A stretch of 64,000 bases of DNA from Qipengyuania sp. JC766 (GTDB taxonomy: Bacteria > Pseudomonadota > Alphaproteobacteria > Sphingomonadales > Sphingomonadaceae), in contig NZ_JBFEFL010000001.1 of NCBI RefSeq assembly GCF_040717445.1, forward strand, positions 248,001-312,000. Direction: 5' to 3'. Position numbers and translations under genes: made by a program. Every line of letters starts with the position of its first letter. Position 1 is the first letter of the stretch. The notes under the pieces were generated by a model. That model worked only from the letters and a program-made list of their open reading frames with translations. It was not told the DNA's origin and made no database searches. This document shows positions 17,377 to 27,491 of the stretch, one piece after another.

Positions 17377-17985
17377 TCATGCGATGGTGTTGAACTTGTC
17401 GAAGTCAGGGCGTGGACTGCGATCGAAGATCGTTTCGGCATCGCCATAGCCGATCGAGCAGATCCAGTCGGCCTTGACTCTGGGATCGTCGGCGAAGAAT
17501 TCTTCCGTCACCTTGTCCAGGTCCACGCCCGACATCGGACCGCAATCGAGGCCGAGCGACCGCGCGGCCAGCATCAGGTAAGCCCCCTGTAGCGCGGAAT
17601 TGCGCGCCGCGCCTTCGCGCCGGCCGTCCTCGTCGCCCTCGAACCAGCTCTTCGCGTCGGTGTGGGGGAACAGCCAAGGCAGTTCCTCGTGGAAATCGAT
17701 GTCGAAGCCGATGATGACGCAGACCGGCGCGGTCCTGACCTTTTCCTTGTTCGCGTCCGACGCAAACTGCGCCAGCCGGTCCTTGCTCTCCTGCGAATGG
17801 CACCAGATGAAGCGGGCGGGCTGCATGTTGGCCGAAGTCGGCCCCATTTTCAGGAGATCGTAGATGCGCCTGATCTGGTCCTTGCTGACCGGCTTGTCGT
17901 GCCAGCCATTGTAGCTGCGCGCTTCGTTGAACAACTGGTCCAGCGCGTCGTCGGACAGCACGTGGTCGTGAAACTGCTTCGTCAT
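17377..17985 (-). CDS. Malonic semialdehyde reductase-like nitroreductase (RutE/HadB type)
   Basis: A 202-residue FMN-dependent nitroreductase-fold protein. Conserved features of the RutE subgroup are YNGWHDKPVSKDQIRRIYDLLKMGPTSANMQP near the N-terminus, SALQGAYLMLAARSLGLDCGPMSG in the middle and a CSIGYG flavin-site strand. Substrates in the family include malonic semialdehyde and quinones or nitro compounds. No rut pathway genes are nearby, so the RutE substrate is not assured. An AAGGGA site precedes the ATG. Confidence 0.85.
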   Translation of the reverse strand: MTKQFHDHVLSDDALDQLFNEARSYNGWHDKPVSKDQIRRIYDLLKMGPTSANMQPARFIWCHSQESKDRLAQFASDANKEKVRTAPVCVIIGFDIDFHEELPWLFPHTDAKSWFEGDEDGRREGAARNSALQGAYLMLAARSLGLDCGPMSGVDLDKVTEEFFADDPRVKADWICSIGYGDAETIFDRSPRPDFDKFNTIA

Positions 17986-18031
17986 CGAAGTCCCTTTCGT
18001 CAGGCTGACTGGAATCTCAGCCCGGCGAAAC

Positions 18032-18610
18032 TCAGGCTGCGCGGACCTCAACGACCTCCGGCACATAATGTTTCAACAGGCCTTCGATGCCGTGCTTGAG
18101 CGTGGCGGTGGAGGACGGGCAGCCCGAACACGCACCCTGAAGCGTCAGGTAGACGATCCCGTCCTTGAACCCGCGATAGGCGATGTCGCCCCCGTCCCCG
18201 GCCACCGCCGGGCGTACGCGCGTTTCGAGCAGTTCGTTGATCTGGGTGACGATGTCCGCATCGGCCGGATCTTCCTCGACCAGCATCGCGTCTTCCGCCG
18301 GTACCGCTATGCCGGCCGCGGTGCCGCCCGCGAACAAGGGTGCCTCGGACACGAAATGGTCCAGCAGGACGGCCAGGACCTGCGGTTTGAGGACCGACCA
18401 GTCGACACCCGGCGCGGCAGTCACGCTGACGAAATCGCCGCCGAAGAACACGTTCACCACTTCGCCGGTGTCGAAGATGGCCTGCGCCAGCGGACTGGCC
18501 TCCGCCTCTTCGGGCGTGGCGAATTCGCGTGTGCCGGACGGCATCACCTGCCGTCCGGGCAGGAACTTCAGAGCGGCGGGATTGGGCGTGGTTTCGGTCT
18601 CTATGAACAT
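18032..18610 (-). CDS. NfuA-like Fe-S cluster carrier (Nfu_N + NifU C-terminal domain)
   Basis: A 192-residue protein with an N-terminal Nfu_N domain (MFIETETTPNPAALKFLPGR, about 1-90) and a C-terminal NifU-like domain. The latter contains RPAVAGDGGDIAYRGFKDGIVYLTLQGACSGCPSS, with CSGC providing the two cluster-binding Cys. It delivers 4Fe-4S clusters, plausibly also to the radical-SAM MiaB encoded downstream on the same strand. It is first in the nfu-nitroreductase-tsaB-rimI string and divergent from the M16 protease gene. Confidence 0.92.
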   Translation of the reverse strand: MFIETETTPNPAALKFLPGRQVMPSGTREFATPEEAEASPLAQAIFDTGEVVNVFFGGDFVSVTAAPGVDWSVLKPQVLAVLLDHFVSEAPLFAGGTAAGIAVPAEDAMLVEEDPADADIVTQINELLETRVRPAVAGDGGDIAYRGFKDGIVYLTLQGACSGCPSSTATLKHGIEGLLKHYVPEVVEVRAA

Positions 18611-18707
18611 GCCGGTCGATGTAGGCAGGGTGCCCCGGTCCAGCAAGGCAGCAAAGCTTTCGGGATATTCACTTCGCCTTCATGGCCCGGCCCCCTATAG
18701 GACGGGC

Positions 18708-21695
18708 ATGATATCGACCCCGCGCGCCGTCCGGCCTTTCGCGTTTCTTCTTTCCCTGCCCCTGTTCGCGGCCCCGCTGGCGGCACAGGACAGCACGGTT
18801 CCGCCGCTCGTCTACCCGACCCAGGCGCCGGCGCCGGAACCCGAATTCGCGCAGCCCGAAACGGAAACGCCCTGGATGTACGAGGGCAGCGACATTCCCG
18901 TGGACCGGGAATGGCTGTTCGGGGAAATCGACAACGGCCTTCGCTACGCCACGCGCACCAATGGCGTCCCACCGGACCAGGTGTCCATCCGCATCCGGAT
19001 CGACGCCGGTTCGCTGCACGAGGAAGATTCCGAACGCGGTTACGCCCACTTGCTTGAGCACCTGCTGTTCCGGGAAAGCCAGTATCTCGGCCCGGCGCAG
19101 GCGATCCCGACCTGGCAGCGCCTCGGCGCGAGCTTCGGCAACGACACCAATGCCGAGACGAGCCCGACGCACACGCTCTACAAGCTGGACCTGCCCGGTG
19201 CGACGCCCGCCAAGCTTGAGGAAAGCTTCAAGCTGCTGTCCGGCATGATCCGCCAGCCGGTGCTGAGCCAGGCGAATGTCGATGCCGAAGTGCCGATCGT
19301 GCTCGCCGAAAAGCGCGAGAGCGCAGGCCCGGCGCGGCGGGTTGCCGAGCAGGAGCGCGAGACGCTGTTCGCCGGCCAGCGGCTGGCCGAGCGCCTGCCG
19401 ATCGGCACGGAAGAAACCCTGCGCGCGGCGACCGGCCCGGCGCTGGAGGCGTTCCACGAGCGCTGGTATCGGCCCGAAAAGACGGTGGTCGCGGTGGCCG
19501 GCGATTTCGACCGCAACCTGCTTGCGTCCATGATCGAGAAGTATTTCGGTGACTGGGACGTCCCGGGCGAAACAGTCGATGCGCCCGATTTCGGCGATCC
19601 GGTGCCGCCCGCCGGCGTTACCGAAGCCAATCCGGTGGGCGAGGTCGCGGTGATCGCGGAGCCCAACCTGCCGCGCCGGTTCACTTACGCCTACATGCGT
19701 CCGTGGCGCCAGCAGGACGATACGATCCTGATGAACGAGGAACGCCAGATCGGCTATGTCGCGCAGGCTCTCATCAATCGTCGCCTTGAAGCGCGTGCGC
19801 GTGCCGGCGGATCGTTCGTGGTCGCGGGCGTTTCGGAAGAAGCGGTCAGCCGCTCGGCCAACCTGACGCTGGTCAGCTTCACGCCGCTCGACAGCGACTG
19901 GCAGGCTGCGCTCGACGATGTGCGCGGCGTAATCGCCGACGCGCTGGAGACGCCGCCGACGGAAGAGGAAATCGCGCGCGAAGTCTCGGAAATCGACGTC
20001 GCCTACGAGAACAGCCTCGAGCAGGCCGAGGTGGAAGCCGCCGCGACGCAGGCGGACAATCTCGCCTATGCCGTCGATATCCGCGAAACCGTCGGCTACC
20101 CGCGCATCTTCCTCGACGTGCTGCGCAGTGCCGCCACGCGAATGACGCCGGAAAAGATCCTCTCGAAGACGCGCGAGCTTTTCGATGGCGACGTCATTCG
20201 CGCGACCTACGTGACGCCCGATGCGGACGAGGCGAGCGAGCCTGCCGTGCGCACCGCGCTGCTCGCGCCTGCCGAGGCGTCGTCCGACGTGCGGCTGGCC
20301 GCGCAGGACATCGCGTTCGACGACCTGCCGCCGATCGGCACGCCCGGAACGGTGGTTTCGGCCGAGAACCTGGGCATCTTCAACTATGCCGGCCTGCGCG
20401 ATGTCGAGCGGGTGACTTTCTCCAACGGCACGAGCGCGCTCCTGTGGAGCAACAATTTCGAGCCGGGCCGGATCGCGGTCAAGATGCGCTTCGGCGCGGG
20501 CCGACGGGCCTTCACCGCCGAAACCGCGCCCTATATCGAGCTGGGCGAGATCGCTCTCGTCAGTTCGGGCTTCGGCGAGTTCGGCGCGGAAGAGATCGAC
20601 CGTCTGGCCACGGGCCGCAAATTCGGCCTCGACTTCGCGGTGGAGGAGGGCGTGTTCACCCTGACCGCGCAGACCCGCCGTCAGGATCTCGACGACCAGC
20701 TCTACCTGTTCGCGGCGAAGCTGGGCGATCCCAACTGGGACCCGAACCCCGTGCGCCGCGCCATCGCGCTGCAGTCGATCGGCTACCAGAGCTTCTCCAC
20801 CAATCCCGCGGGTATCCTCCAGCGCGACCTGCCCTTCTATTCGGCGGGCGAGGACCCGCGCTACGCCTCGGCCACGCCGGCGCAGCTGGAAGCGGCGACG
20901 GCGGAGGGCTTCCGCGAGGTGTGGAGCGAGGTGCTGCAGCAGGGGCCGGTCGAAGTGCTGATCTTCGGCGAGTTCGACCGCGACGCCACGATCGAGACGC
21001 TGCGCCGGACCATCGGCGCGCTGCCCCAGCGCAGCCCGCTTCCCGAAGAGATCGCCAATCGCAAGCCGGGCACGGTGGCGCCGGGTGCCGCGCCGACCGT
21101 GGTGCGCCATAGCGGCGATGCCGACCAGGCGGCGGCCGGGGTGATCTGGAACACGGGCGGGGGCATCGCCTCGATCCGCGAATCGCGCCAGCTCGATATC
21201 CTGACCGAGATCTTCCAGAACCGCCTGTTCGACGCGATGCGCGAGCGGGCGGGGGCGAGCTATTCGCCCGCGGTGTTCTCCAACTGGCCGCGCGACGTCG
21301 CGGCGGGCGGCACGATCACTGCGCTGGCACAGGTCCCGCCGGACCAGGTGTCCGCCTTCTTCGCGGCGGCGGAATCGATCGCGCAGGAACTGGCGACCAC
21401 GCCGCCCACGGCCGAGGAACTGCAGCGCGCGACCGAACCGCTCGGCCAGCTGATCCAGCGCGCGTCCAGCGGCAACGGCTTCTGGCTGTGGCAGTTGGAA
21501 GGCGCGTCCACCGACCAGCGGCGGGCCGAAGCGACGCGGGGCATCCTGTCCGACTACTCGGTCACGACCCCGCAGCGGATGCAGCAGCTGGCGGCCAAGT
21601 ACCTGACCGGCGGCTTCCGCCTGGCGGTCCTGCCGGAAGGCGAGACGCTGGGCGCAGCGGCCACGGCGCAGGAACCGGAACTCGCGACCCGCTGA
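18708..21695 (+). CDS. Zinc protease, M16 (pitrilysin) family, double-length
   Basis: A 995-residue exported protease with a signal peptide ([16 protein letters not shown]). The first M16 unit carries the inverted zinc motif HLLEH at 114-118 ([11 protein letters not shown]). An M16_C domain follows ([21 protein letters not shown]), then a second M16/M16_C pair in the C-terminal half that lacks the HxxEH motif ([28 protein letters not shown]). This arrangement matches bacterial periplasmic or outer-membrane-linked PqqL-type peptidases. It is divergent from nfuA. A 7-bp hairpin (21709-21726) lies after the stop. Confidence 0.92.
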   Translation: MISTPRAVRPFAFLLSLPLFAAPLAAQDSTVPPLVYPTQAPAPEPEFAQPETETPWMYEGSDIPVDREWLFGEIDNGLRYATRTNGVPPDQVSIRIRIDAGSLHEEDSERGYAHLLEHLLFRESQYLGPAQAIPTWQRLGASFGNDTNAETSPTHTLYKLDLPGATPAKLEESFKLLSGMIRQPVLSQANVDAEVPIVLAEKRESAGPARRVAEQERETLFAGQRLAERLPIGTEETLRAATGPALEAFHERWYRPEKTVVAVAGDFDRNLLASMIEKYFGDWDVPGETVDAPDFGDPVPPAGVTEANPVGEVAVIAEPNLPRRFTYAYMRPWRQQDDTILMNEERQIGYVAQALINRRLEARARAGGSFVVAGVSEEAVSRSANLTLVSFTPLDSDWQAALDDVRGVIADALETPPTEEEIAREVSEIDVAYENSLEQAEVEAAATQADNLAYAVDIRETVGYPRIFLDVLRSAATRMTPEKILSKTRELFDGDVIRATYVTPDADEASEPAVRTALLAPAEASSDVRLAAQDIAFDDLPPIGTPGTVVSAENLGIFNYAGLRDVERVTFSNGTSALLWSNNFEPGRIAVKMRFGAGRRAFTAETAPYIELGEIALVSSGFGEFGAEEIDRLATGRKFGLDFAVEEGVFTLTAQTRRQDLDDQLYLFAAKLGDPNWDPNPVRRAIALQSIGYQSFSTNPAGILQRDLPFYSAGEDPRYASATPAQLEAATAEGFREVWSEVLQQGPVEVLIFGEFDRDATIETLRRTIGALPQRSPLPEEIANRKPGTVAPGAAPTVVRHSGDADQAAAGVIWNTGGGIASIRESRQLDILTEIFQNRLFDAMRERAGASYSPAVFSNWPRDVAAGGTITALAQVPPDQVSAFFAAAESIAQELATTPPTAEELQRATEPLGQLIQRASSGNGFWLWQLEGASTDQRRAEATRGILSDYSVTTPQRMQQLAAKYLTGGFRLAVLPEGETLGAAATAQEPELATR

Positions 21696-21762
21696 GCCGC
21701 GAAGCCCCGCTTGGCAGGGGCCAAGCACATTGCAGTTGCGAACGGGCACCGTTTGCTGTTGG

Positions 21763-23157
21763 ATGCCGGGCGTGAAACAGGAATGGACCCCGGAAAGCTG
21801 GCGGGACCGCGAAGCGCGGCACCTGCCGGAGTATGAAGACGCGGCCGCGCTGGCGCAGGCGGAGCAGACGCTGCGCAGCTATCCGCCGCTCGTATTCGCG
21901 GGCGAGGCGCGTGCGCTGAAGGCGGACCTGGCCGAGGTCGCCGCGGGCGACGCGTTCCTCCTGCAGGGCGGCGACTGCGCGGAAAGTTTCGCCGAGTTCC
22001 ACCCGAACAACATCCGCGACACCTTCCGCGTAATCCTGCAGATGGCGGTCGTCCTCACCTTCGCCGGCAAGATGCCGGTGGTGAAGGTCGGCCGGATGGC
22101 GGGCCAGTTCGCCAAGCCGCGCAGTTCCGCGACCGAGACGATCGGCGACGTCACGCTGCCCAGCTATTTCGGGGACAATGTCAACGGGATCGAGTTCACG
22201 CCCGAAACCCGTCGCAACGATCCGGAACGCATGGTGCGTGCCTATTCGCAGGCCGCGGCCACGCTCAACCTGCTGCGCGCCTTTGCCGGCGGCGGCTATG
22301 CCAACCTGCGGCAAGTCCACCAGTGGACGCTCGATTTCATGGGCCGCAGCCCGTGGGCCGAACGCTTCGCGCAGACCGCCGATCGCATCGGCGAGGCGCT
22401 GGACTTCATGGAAGCGTGCGGCGTCGATCCCGCCACCGTGCCGCAACTGCAGGGCACCAGCTTCTACACCAGTCACGAGGCGCTGCTGCTGCCATACGAG
22501 CAGGCGCTGACCCGGCAGGATTCACTGACAGGCGACTGGTACGACACCAGCGCACACATGGTCTGGATCGGCGATCGCACCCGGTTCGAAGGCAGCGCCC
22601 ATGTCGAATTCGCCCGCGGCATCGGCAATCCGCTGGGCGTCAAATGCGGGCCGAGCCTTGCGCCCGACGTGCTGCTGAAGCTGCTCGACGAACTGAACCC
22701 CGCGCGCGAGCCGGGGCGCATCACGCTCATCAGCCGCTTCGGGCACGACAAGGTAGAGCAGGGCCTGCCGCCGCTGGTCCGCGCCGTCACGCGCGAAGGC
22801 CATCCGGTGGTGTGGAGCTGCGACCCGATGCATGGCAACGTCGTCAAGTCGGACAGCGGCTTCAAGACGCGGCCCTTCGACCGGATCCTTTCCGAAGTGC
22901 GCAGCGTGTTCGCGGTCCACCGCGCGGAAGGCACCCATGCCGGCGGCATCCATATCGAGATGACCGGCCAAGACGTGACCGAGTGTACCGGCGGCGCCGT
23001 CGCCATCACGGACGAACGGCTGGGCGACCGGTACCACACCCATTGCGACCCGCGCCTCAACAACGCGCAGTCGCTGGAACTGGCGTTCCTGATCGCGGAC
23101 ATGCTGGCGGGCGAGGCGGAGCAGAAGGGCGGGCAACGCCAGGCCGACGCCGCCTGA
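21763..23157 (+). CDS. 3-deoxy-7-phosphoheptulonate synthase, class II (plant type)
   Basis: A 464-residue DAHP synthase, catalysing the first step of the shikimate pathway (PEP + erythrose 4-phosphate). Class II landmarks are [45 protein letters not shown] and [10 protein letters not shown], plus WSCDPMHGN and [15 protein letters not shown] for metal and PEP binding. The start is either ATG 21763 or GTG 21772 ([10 protein letters not shown]), the latter closer to the usual family N-terminus. Cytoplasmic. No other aromatic pathway genes lie nearby. Confidence 0.95.
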   Translation: MPGVKQEWTPESWRDREARHLPEYEDAAALAQAEQTLRSYPPLVFAGEARALKADLAEVAAGDAFLLQGGDCAESFAEFHPNNIRDTFRVILQMAVVLTFAGKMPVVKVGRMAGQFAKPRSSATETIGDVTLPSYFGDNVNGIEFTPETRRNDPERMVRAYSQAAATLNLLRAFAGGGYANLRQVHQWTLDFMGRSPWAERFAQTADRIGEALDFMEACGVDPATVPQLQGTSFYTSHEALLLPYEQALTRQDSLTGDWYDTSAHMVWIGDRTRFEGSAHVEFARGIGNPLGVKCGPSLAPDVLLKLLDELNPAREPGRITLISRFGHDKVEQGLPPLVRAVTREGHPVVWSCDPMHGNVVKSDSGFKTRPFDRILSEVRSVFAVHRAEGTHAGGIHIEMTGQDVTECTGGAVAITDERLGDRYHTHCDPRLNNAQSLELAFLIADMLAGEAEQKGGQRQADAA

Positions 23158-23236
23158 CCGGCTTATTTTGCAGCGCCGGGTTTATTTAGAAACCTAACTC
23201 CCCCACAGTGCGTTGACTGCACGAGGGGAGAGCGCC

Positions 23237-24511
23237 TTGCCGACTTCGACTGCCAGCCTGCCACGTGCCTGCCAGGGCGACCGTGCCGATCGTTACCGCG
23301 CGACCCGCGCGCTGAGCGAGCGGCTCGTCGAACCGCTGAGCGACGCGGACGCGACCATCCAGTCCATGGAAGACGCCTCGCCCGCCAAGTGGCACCTGGC
23401 GCATACGACGTGGTTCTGGGAAACCTTCCTGCTGCGCGATCACCTGGACGGCTATCGCCTGTTCCACGAGGATTATCCTTTCCTCTTCAATTCCTATTAC
23501 GAGGCCGAAGGGGACCGCCACGCCCGCGCGCGCCGTGGCATGATCACGCGCCCGACGCTGGCTCAGGTGTGCGACTGGCGCACCCATGTGGACGCCGCCA
23601 TCCGGCCGCTGATGGACGATCCGGAGCTCGCGCCGCTGATCGACCTCGGCATCGCGCACGAGCAGCAGCACCAGGAATTGCTGCTGACGGATATCAAGCA
23701 CGCCCTGTTCCAGAACCCGCTGGGTCCGGCCATGTTCGCGCGCGAGGCGCAGGGCCGCACCGGCGAAGCCATGGCGCAGGACTGGACGGAGCATCCCGGC
23801 GGCATCGCCCGCATCGGCCACCAGGAAGACGGCTTCGCCTACGACAACGAAGGGCCGCGCCACCGCGTATTGCTGGAACCCTTCGCGCTGGCCGACAGGC
23901 TGGTGACCAATGGCGAATGGCAGGATTTCATCGACGATAGCGGCTATGCGGAAGCACGCCACTGGCTGTCGGACGGCTGGACGTGGGTGCAGGAAAACCG
24001 CATCGCCGCGCCGCTCTACTGGGGCACGGGTGACCGGGCCGGGCATCATTTCACCCATTACGGCTGGCAGGAGCGCGACCGCGACGCGCCCGTCACGCAT
24101 ATCTCCTATTTCGAGGCGGATGCCTTCGCCACCTGGGCCGGCCATCGGCTGCCGACCGAATTCGAATGGGAAGCGGTCGCGCGCGGCCAGCACGAGGACG
24201 CAGCGCCCGCGCACGATCCGGCGGGCGGCAACCAGCTGGACGATACCGCGCATCTCGTGCCCGAAGGGCGGCCCGGCCTGTTCGGCGATTGCTGGCAGTT
24301 CACGCGCAGCGCGTATCTGCCCTATCCGCGGTTCCGGATCGCGGAAGGCGCGGTCGGCGAATACAACGGCAAGTTCATGAGCGGCCAGTTCGTGCTGCGC
24401 GGCGCCAGCTGCGCCACCGTGCGCGGCCATTCGCGGCTCGCCTACCGCAACTTCTTCTATCCGCACCAGCGGTGGCAGTTCACCGGACTGCGCCTGGCAA
24501 AGGACATCTGA
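23237..24511 (+). CDS. egtB: Ergothioneine biosynthesis sulfoxide synthase EgtB
   Basis: A 424-residue non-heme iron enzyme joining trimethylhistidine (hercynine) to a thiol donor with O2. The N-terminal DinB_2 domain has the iron ligands: His56 in WHLAHTTWFWETF, and His141/His145 in HEQQHQE. The C-terminal FGE-sulfatase domain runs from about 185 (LVTNGEWQDFIDDSGY...RGASCATVRGHSRLAYRNFF). I chose the TTG at 23237 because AGGGGAG lies 7 nt before it; a TTG at 23213 is the alternative. Coupled to egtD by TGATG. Confidence 0.93.
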   Translation: MPTSTASLPRACQGDRADRYRATRALSERLVEPLSDADATIQSMEDASPAKWHLAHTTWFWETFLLRDHLDGYRLFHEDYPFLFNSYYEAEGDRHARARRGMITRPTLAQVCDWRTHVDAAIRPLMDDPELAPLIDLGIAHEQQHQELLLTDIKHALFQNPLGPAMFAREAQGRTGEAMAQDWTEHPGGIARIGHQEDGFAYDNEGPRHRVLLEPFALADRLVTNGEWQDFIDDSGYAEARHWLSDGWTWVQENRIAAPLYWGTGDRAGHHFTHYGWQERDRDAPVTHISYFEADAFATWAGHRLPTEFEWEAVARGQHEDAAPAHDPAGGNQLDDTAHLVPEGRPGLFGDCWQFTRSAYLPYPRFRIAEGAVGEYNGKFMSGQFVLRGASCATVRGHSRLAYRNFFYPHQRWQFTGLRLAKDI

Positions 24512-25497
24512 TGGCAAATTCACAGGGGCTTGCGCTTGTCGATCTCGACGAGCGGGGGATCGATCGCGCCTTTCGCGCCGATGTGCTGGAGGGCCTGTCG
24601 CAAAAGCAAAAGGCGCTGCCGGCGCGCTGGCTGTACGACGATGCCGGATCGCAATTGTTCGAGGACATCACGCAGGTCGAGGAATATTACCCGACCCGCG
24701 CGGAAACGCAGATCCTGTCCGATCGCGGGGAAGAATTCGCCGCTGCCATCGGCCCGGGCCGCGCGGTGGTCGAATTCGGCAGCGGCAGTTCGGTCAAGAC
24801 GCCGCTCCTGCTGAAGGCGATCGACCCGGCGGCCTATGTCCCGCTCGACATTGCCGGCGATTTCTTGCGTGCCGCGGCGGCGGACCTTGCGGAAAAATTC
24901 CCTGACCTCCCCGTCCACCCGGTGGAAGCGGACTTCATGCGCGAAGTGAAGTTGCCCGAAGCGGTTGAGGGAATGCCCAAGCTCGGCTTCTTCCCCGGCT
25001 CCACCATCGGCAACATGGTCCCGCGCACGGCGACCGACCTGCTGCGCACCATGCGCCAGACGCTGGGCGAAGGCTCGCACCTGCTGATCGGGATGGACCT
25101 CATCAAGGACCGGGCCGTGCTGGAAGCGGCCTATGACGATGCGAAGGGCGTGACTGCGGAGTTCAACCTCAACCTCGCGCGGCGCATCAACCGCGAGCTG
25201 GACGGCACGATCCCGGTCGATTCCCTGCGTCACCTGGCCCACTGGAACGACGATTTCGCGCGGGTCGAGATGCATCTCGAAGCGCAGGAGGACATCGCTT
25301 TCGAAGTCGCCGGACAGCGGTTCGAGATGGCGAAGGGCGAGACGATCCACACCGAAAACAGCCACAAGTTCCACCGACGCAGCGCTAATCTGCTGCTGCT
25401 GGCAGGCGGCTGGACCCCGGTGCGGCGCTGGCTGGACAAGGAAGAACGCTTTAGCGTGGTCCTCGCCGAAGCGACCGTCCCGCGCAGCGCGCCCTGA
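24511..25497 (+). CDS. egtD: L-histidine N(alpha)-methyltransferase EgtD
   Basis: A 328-residue SAM-dependent enzyme trimethylating histidine to hercynine, the step before EgtB. Characteristic EgtD segments are LPARWLYDDAGSQLFEDI (family opening), EYYPTRAETQIL, VVEFGSGSSVKTPLLL (SAM site), LGFFPGSTIGNM and HTENSHKF. Its ATG overlaps the egtB stop by one base (TGATG), so the two proteins are made together. No EgtE-type lyase or EgtA/EgtC gene is adjacent, as in many proteobacterial egtBD operons. Confidence 0.95.
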   Translation: MANSQGLALVDLDERGIDRAFRADVLEGLSQKQKALPARWLYDDAGSQLFEDITQVEEYYPTRAETQILSDRGEEFAAAIGPGRAVVEFGSGSSVKTPLLLKAIDPAAYVPLDIAGDFLRAAAADLAEKFPDLPVHPVEADFMREVKLPEAVEGMPKLGFFPGSTIGNMVPRTATDLLRTMRQTLGEGSHLLIGMDLIKDRAVLEAAYDDAKGVTAEFNLNLARRINRELDGTIPVDSLRHLAHWNDDFARVEMHLEAQEDIAFEVAGQRFEMAKGETIHTENSHKFHRRSANLLLLAGGWTPVRRWLDKEERFSVVLAEATVPRSAP

Positions 25498-25519
25498 CGC
25501 GCGTCCCTCGGCCGGCACG

Positions 25520-26488
25520 ATGGCGATGACACGAAAGACCGCGATCATCGGGGCCGGGATGGCCGGGCTGACGTGCGCGCGCGCCTTGCATGACGCGGGG
25601 CGCTCCGTCGTATTGTTCGACAAGGGGCGCGGGCCGGGCGGGCGGATGGCTTCGCGCCGGGTCGAGACCGACAAGGGCATGCTGCGCTTCGATCACGGGG
25701 CGCAATTCTTCACCGCCGAAAGTCCCGAATTCGCCGAACAGGTCCGGCACTGGACGCAAGGCGGTGCGGCGGCACGCTGGGATGCGGCCAGCGACGCCGC
25801 GGACGACGATTTGTATGTCGGCACGCCTGCCATGAACGAGGTGGTGCGGGCACAGGCCGTCGGGCTCGACGTGCGCTGGGGCGCACGGGCGGAGCGGATC
25901 GAACGCGATGGCGATGGCTGGCAAGTGGTCGTGGATGGCGAGGGTGCCGCGTTCGACGCCGTTGTGGTCGCGGTTCCGGCCGAACAGGCAGCGGAACTGT
26001 TGCAGGAAGCCGCGCCGGAATTCGCCCAAGTCGCGGGCTCGTCGCAATCCGATCCGTGCTGGGCCCTGATGGCCGCCTTCGCGCAGCGCCTGCCGATCGA
26101 CGCGGATACGCACCGGAGCGGGGACGATGCCCGGATCGCCTGGGCCGCGCGCGACGGGGCGAAGCCGGGCCGGTCGGGCGGCGAGAGCTGGGTGGTGCAC
26201 GCGTCCGCCGGTTACTCGCTCAGGCACCTGGAACTGGACAGGGAAGAGATGGCCAACCTCATGGTGGCTGCCTTTTTCGAGGAGCTGGGGGCGGCCCCGG
26301 TCGTGCCCGAATACGCCACCGCCCACCGCTGGCGCTACGCCAAGGCGGACCCGGTCGACGGGCCGGGATACCTGCTTGACGCGGATGCCGGCATCGGGGT
26401 CTGCGGGGACTGGCTGGTGGCCCCCAAGGTCGAAGGCGCGTTCCGCTCCGGCCTGTCGCTGGGACGGGCGATGGCGGGCGGCGCCTGA
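25520..26488 (+). CDS. Renalase-like NAD(P)/FAD-dependent oxidoreductase
   Basis: A 322-residue flavoprotein with an N-terminal dinucleotide-binding motif (IIGAGMAGLTCARAL) and the FDKGRGPGGRMASRR segment characteristic of renalase-like amine-oxidase-fold proteins, then FDHGAQFFTA. The C-terminal FAD contact GVCGDWLVAPKVEGAFRSGLSLG closes the fold. Renalases oxidise mis-reduced NAD(P)H isomers, but bacterial homologues vary; the substrate here is unproven. It lies 22 bp after egtD, so it may share that transcript. An alternative start two codons in (MTRKT) is possible. Confidence 0.82.
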   Translation: MAMTRKTAIIGAGMAGLTCARALHDAGRSVVLFDKGRGPGGRMASRRVETDKGMLRFDHGAQFFTAESPEFAEQVRHWTQGGAAARWDAASDAADDDLYVGTPAMNEVVRAQAVGLDVRWGARAERIERDGDGWQVVVDGEGAAFDAVVVAVPAEQAAELLQEAAPEFAQVAGSSQSDPCWALMAAFAQRLPIDADTHRSGDDARIAWAARDGAKPGRSGGESWVVHASAGYSLRHLELDREEMANLMVAAFFEELGAAPVVPEYATAHRWRYAKADPVDGPGYLLDADAGIGVCGDWLVAPKVEGAFRSGLSLGRAMAGGA

Positions 26489-26773
26489 ACCGGCGCGAGG
26501 GGGACTGCCGAAAATCCTGTCCTACAGGGACGCCGCCGGGTTAGGACGGCGCATGGGCTTGAATCATTCCCGGTCCGCAAACGGTGAAACGAAGGGCACG
26601 ATCCGTGTGACCTTGGGCGGAAGCCAAAGGCCACATTCGCGTTCGAAGTTCGCGCCGCAAACTGCTGCTTTTCCATGTGAAATTCGCAAGGTCACGGATT
26701 TCTCGGGCCCGGTTTCGCGGTCCATGTCGCGTCGTTCATTGGCGGTAATGGCGGGGCGTCCTATATCGACCGG

Positions 26774-27451
26774 GTGGATGTCTCTCAGCTCTTCGGGAAC
26801 GCCTGGCAGGTGATTGCAAGCACCCCGCAATCGGGCCTGCTGATCGCGACCTTCGCGGCCGTGTTCGCCGGGATCCTCGGCGCGGTCATGGTACGCTATC
26901 GCGTGCCCTTCGGCCACTTCATCCGCACCGGCAGCACCTTCGTCCTCGGCGGCATCCTGCTGGTGGTGGTGGCGCAGGTCGCGCGGCTCGACCCGCGGCT
27001 GGATGTCGCGGTGCCGCAGATGGGCTTGCCCGAACAGGTCGTCGAAGGCGGGGAAACGCGCATCCCGCTCGGCCGGGACGGGCACTTCTGGCTGCAGGCG
27101 GAAGTGAACGGCGTACCGGTCAACTTCATGGTCGATACCGGCGCCACGCTGACCGCCGTGTCGGACGACGTGGCACGCCGCGCCAACCTGCAGGTGCGGC
27201 GCGGCGGCCTGCCCGTGCGGCTCAATACCGCCAACGGCACTATCAGCGCCGAGCTCGCCTCGATCGACGAACTGCGCTTCGGCAACGTGGCCGCGCGCGG
27301 GCTGGATGCGGTCACCACCCCGGCGTTGGGCGATACCAACGTGATCGGAATGAACCTGCTCTCGCGGCTCAAGAGCTGGCGGGTGGAGGACAACACGATG
27401 ATCCTCGTCCCCAACAATCCGCAGCCCGCGGTGGAGTGGAGCGGGGATTAA
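26774..27451 (+). CDS. Membrane-anchored clan AA (retropepsin-like) aspartic protease, TIGR02281 type
   Basis: A 225-residue protein with two N-terminal transmembrane segments (LLIATFAAVFAGILGAVM and GSTFVLGGILLVVVAQVA) followed by a retropepsin-like domain. That domain has the active-site triad VDTGAT and the flap-like LNTANGTISAEL, with GDTNVIGMNLLSRL near the end. It matches the TIGR02281 family of alphaproteobacteria, whose physiological substrate is unknown. Start is GTG 26774, the only in-frame start before the first membrane helix; there is no convincing ribosome site. The 285-bp gap upstream shows no gene. Confidence 0.85.
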   Translation: MDVSQLFGNAWQVIASTPQSGLLIATFAAVFAGILGAVMVRYRVPFGHFIRTGSTFVLGGILLVVVAQVARLDPRLDVAVPQMGLPEQVVEGGETRIPLGRDGHFWLQAEVNGVPVNFMVDTGATLTAVSDDVARRANLQVRRGGLPVRLNTANGTISAELASIDELRFGNVAARGLDAVTTPALGDTNVIGMNLLSRLKSWRVEDNTMILVPNNPQPAVEWSGD

Positions 27452-27491
27452 CGCGCTTGTCGCGCCGGCCGCCGCTTGGCATGTCGGTCCC

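Noticed and set aside
18669-21749. 1026-codon open frame on the minus strand opposite the M16 protease
   Set aside because: Mirror of a high-GC gene; the translation is Arg/Ala/Gly-rich with no domain, and the plus-strand M16 gene has a signal peptide and motif.
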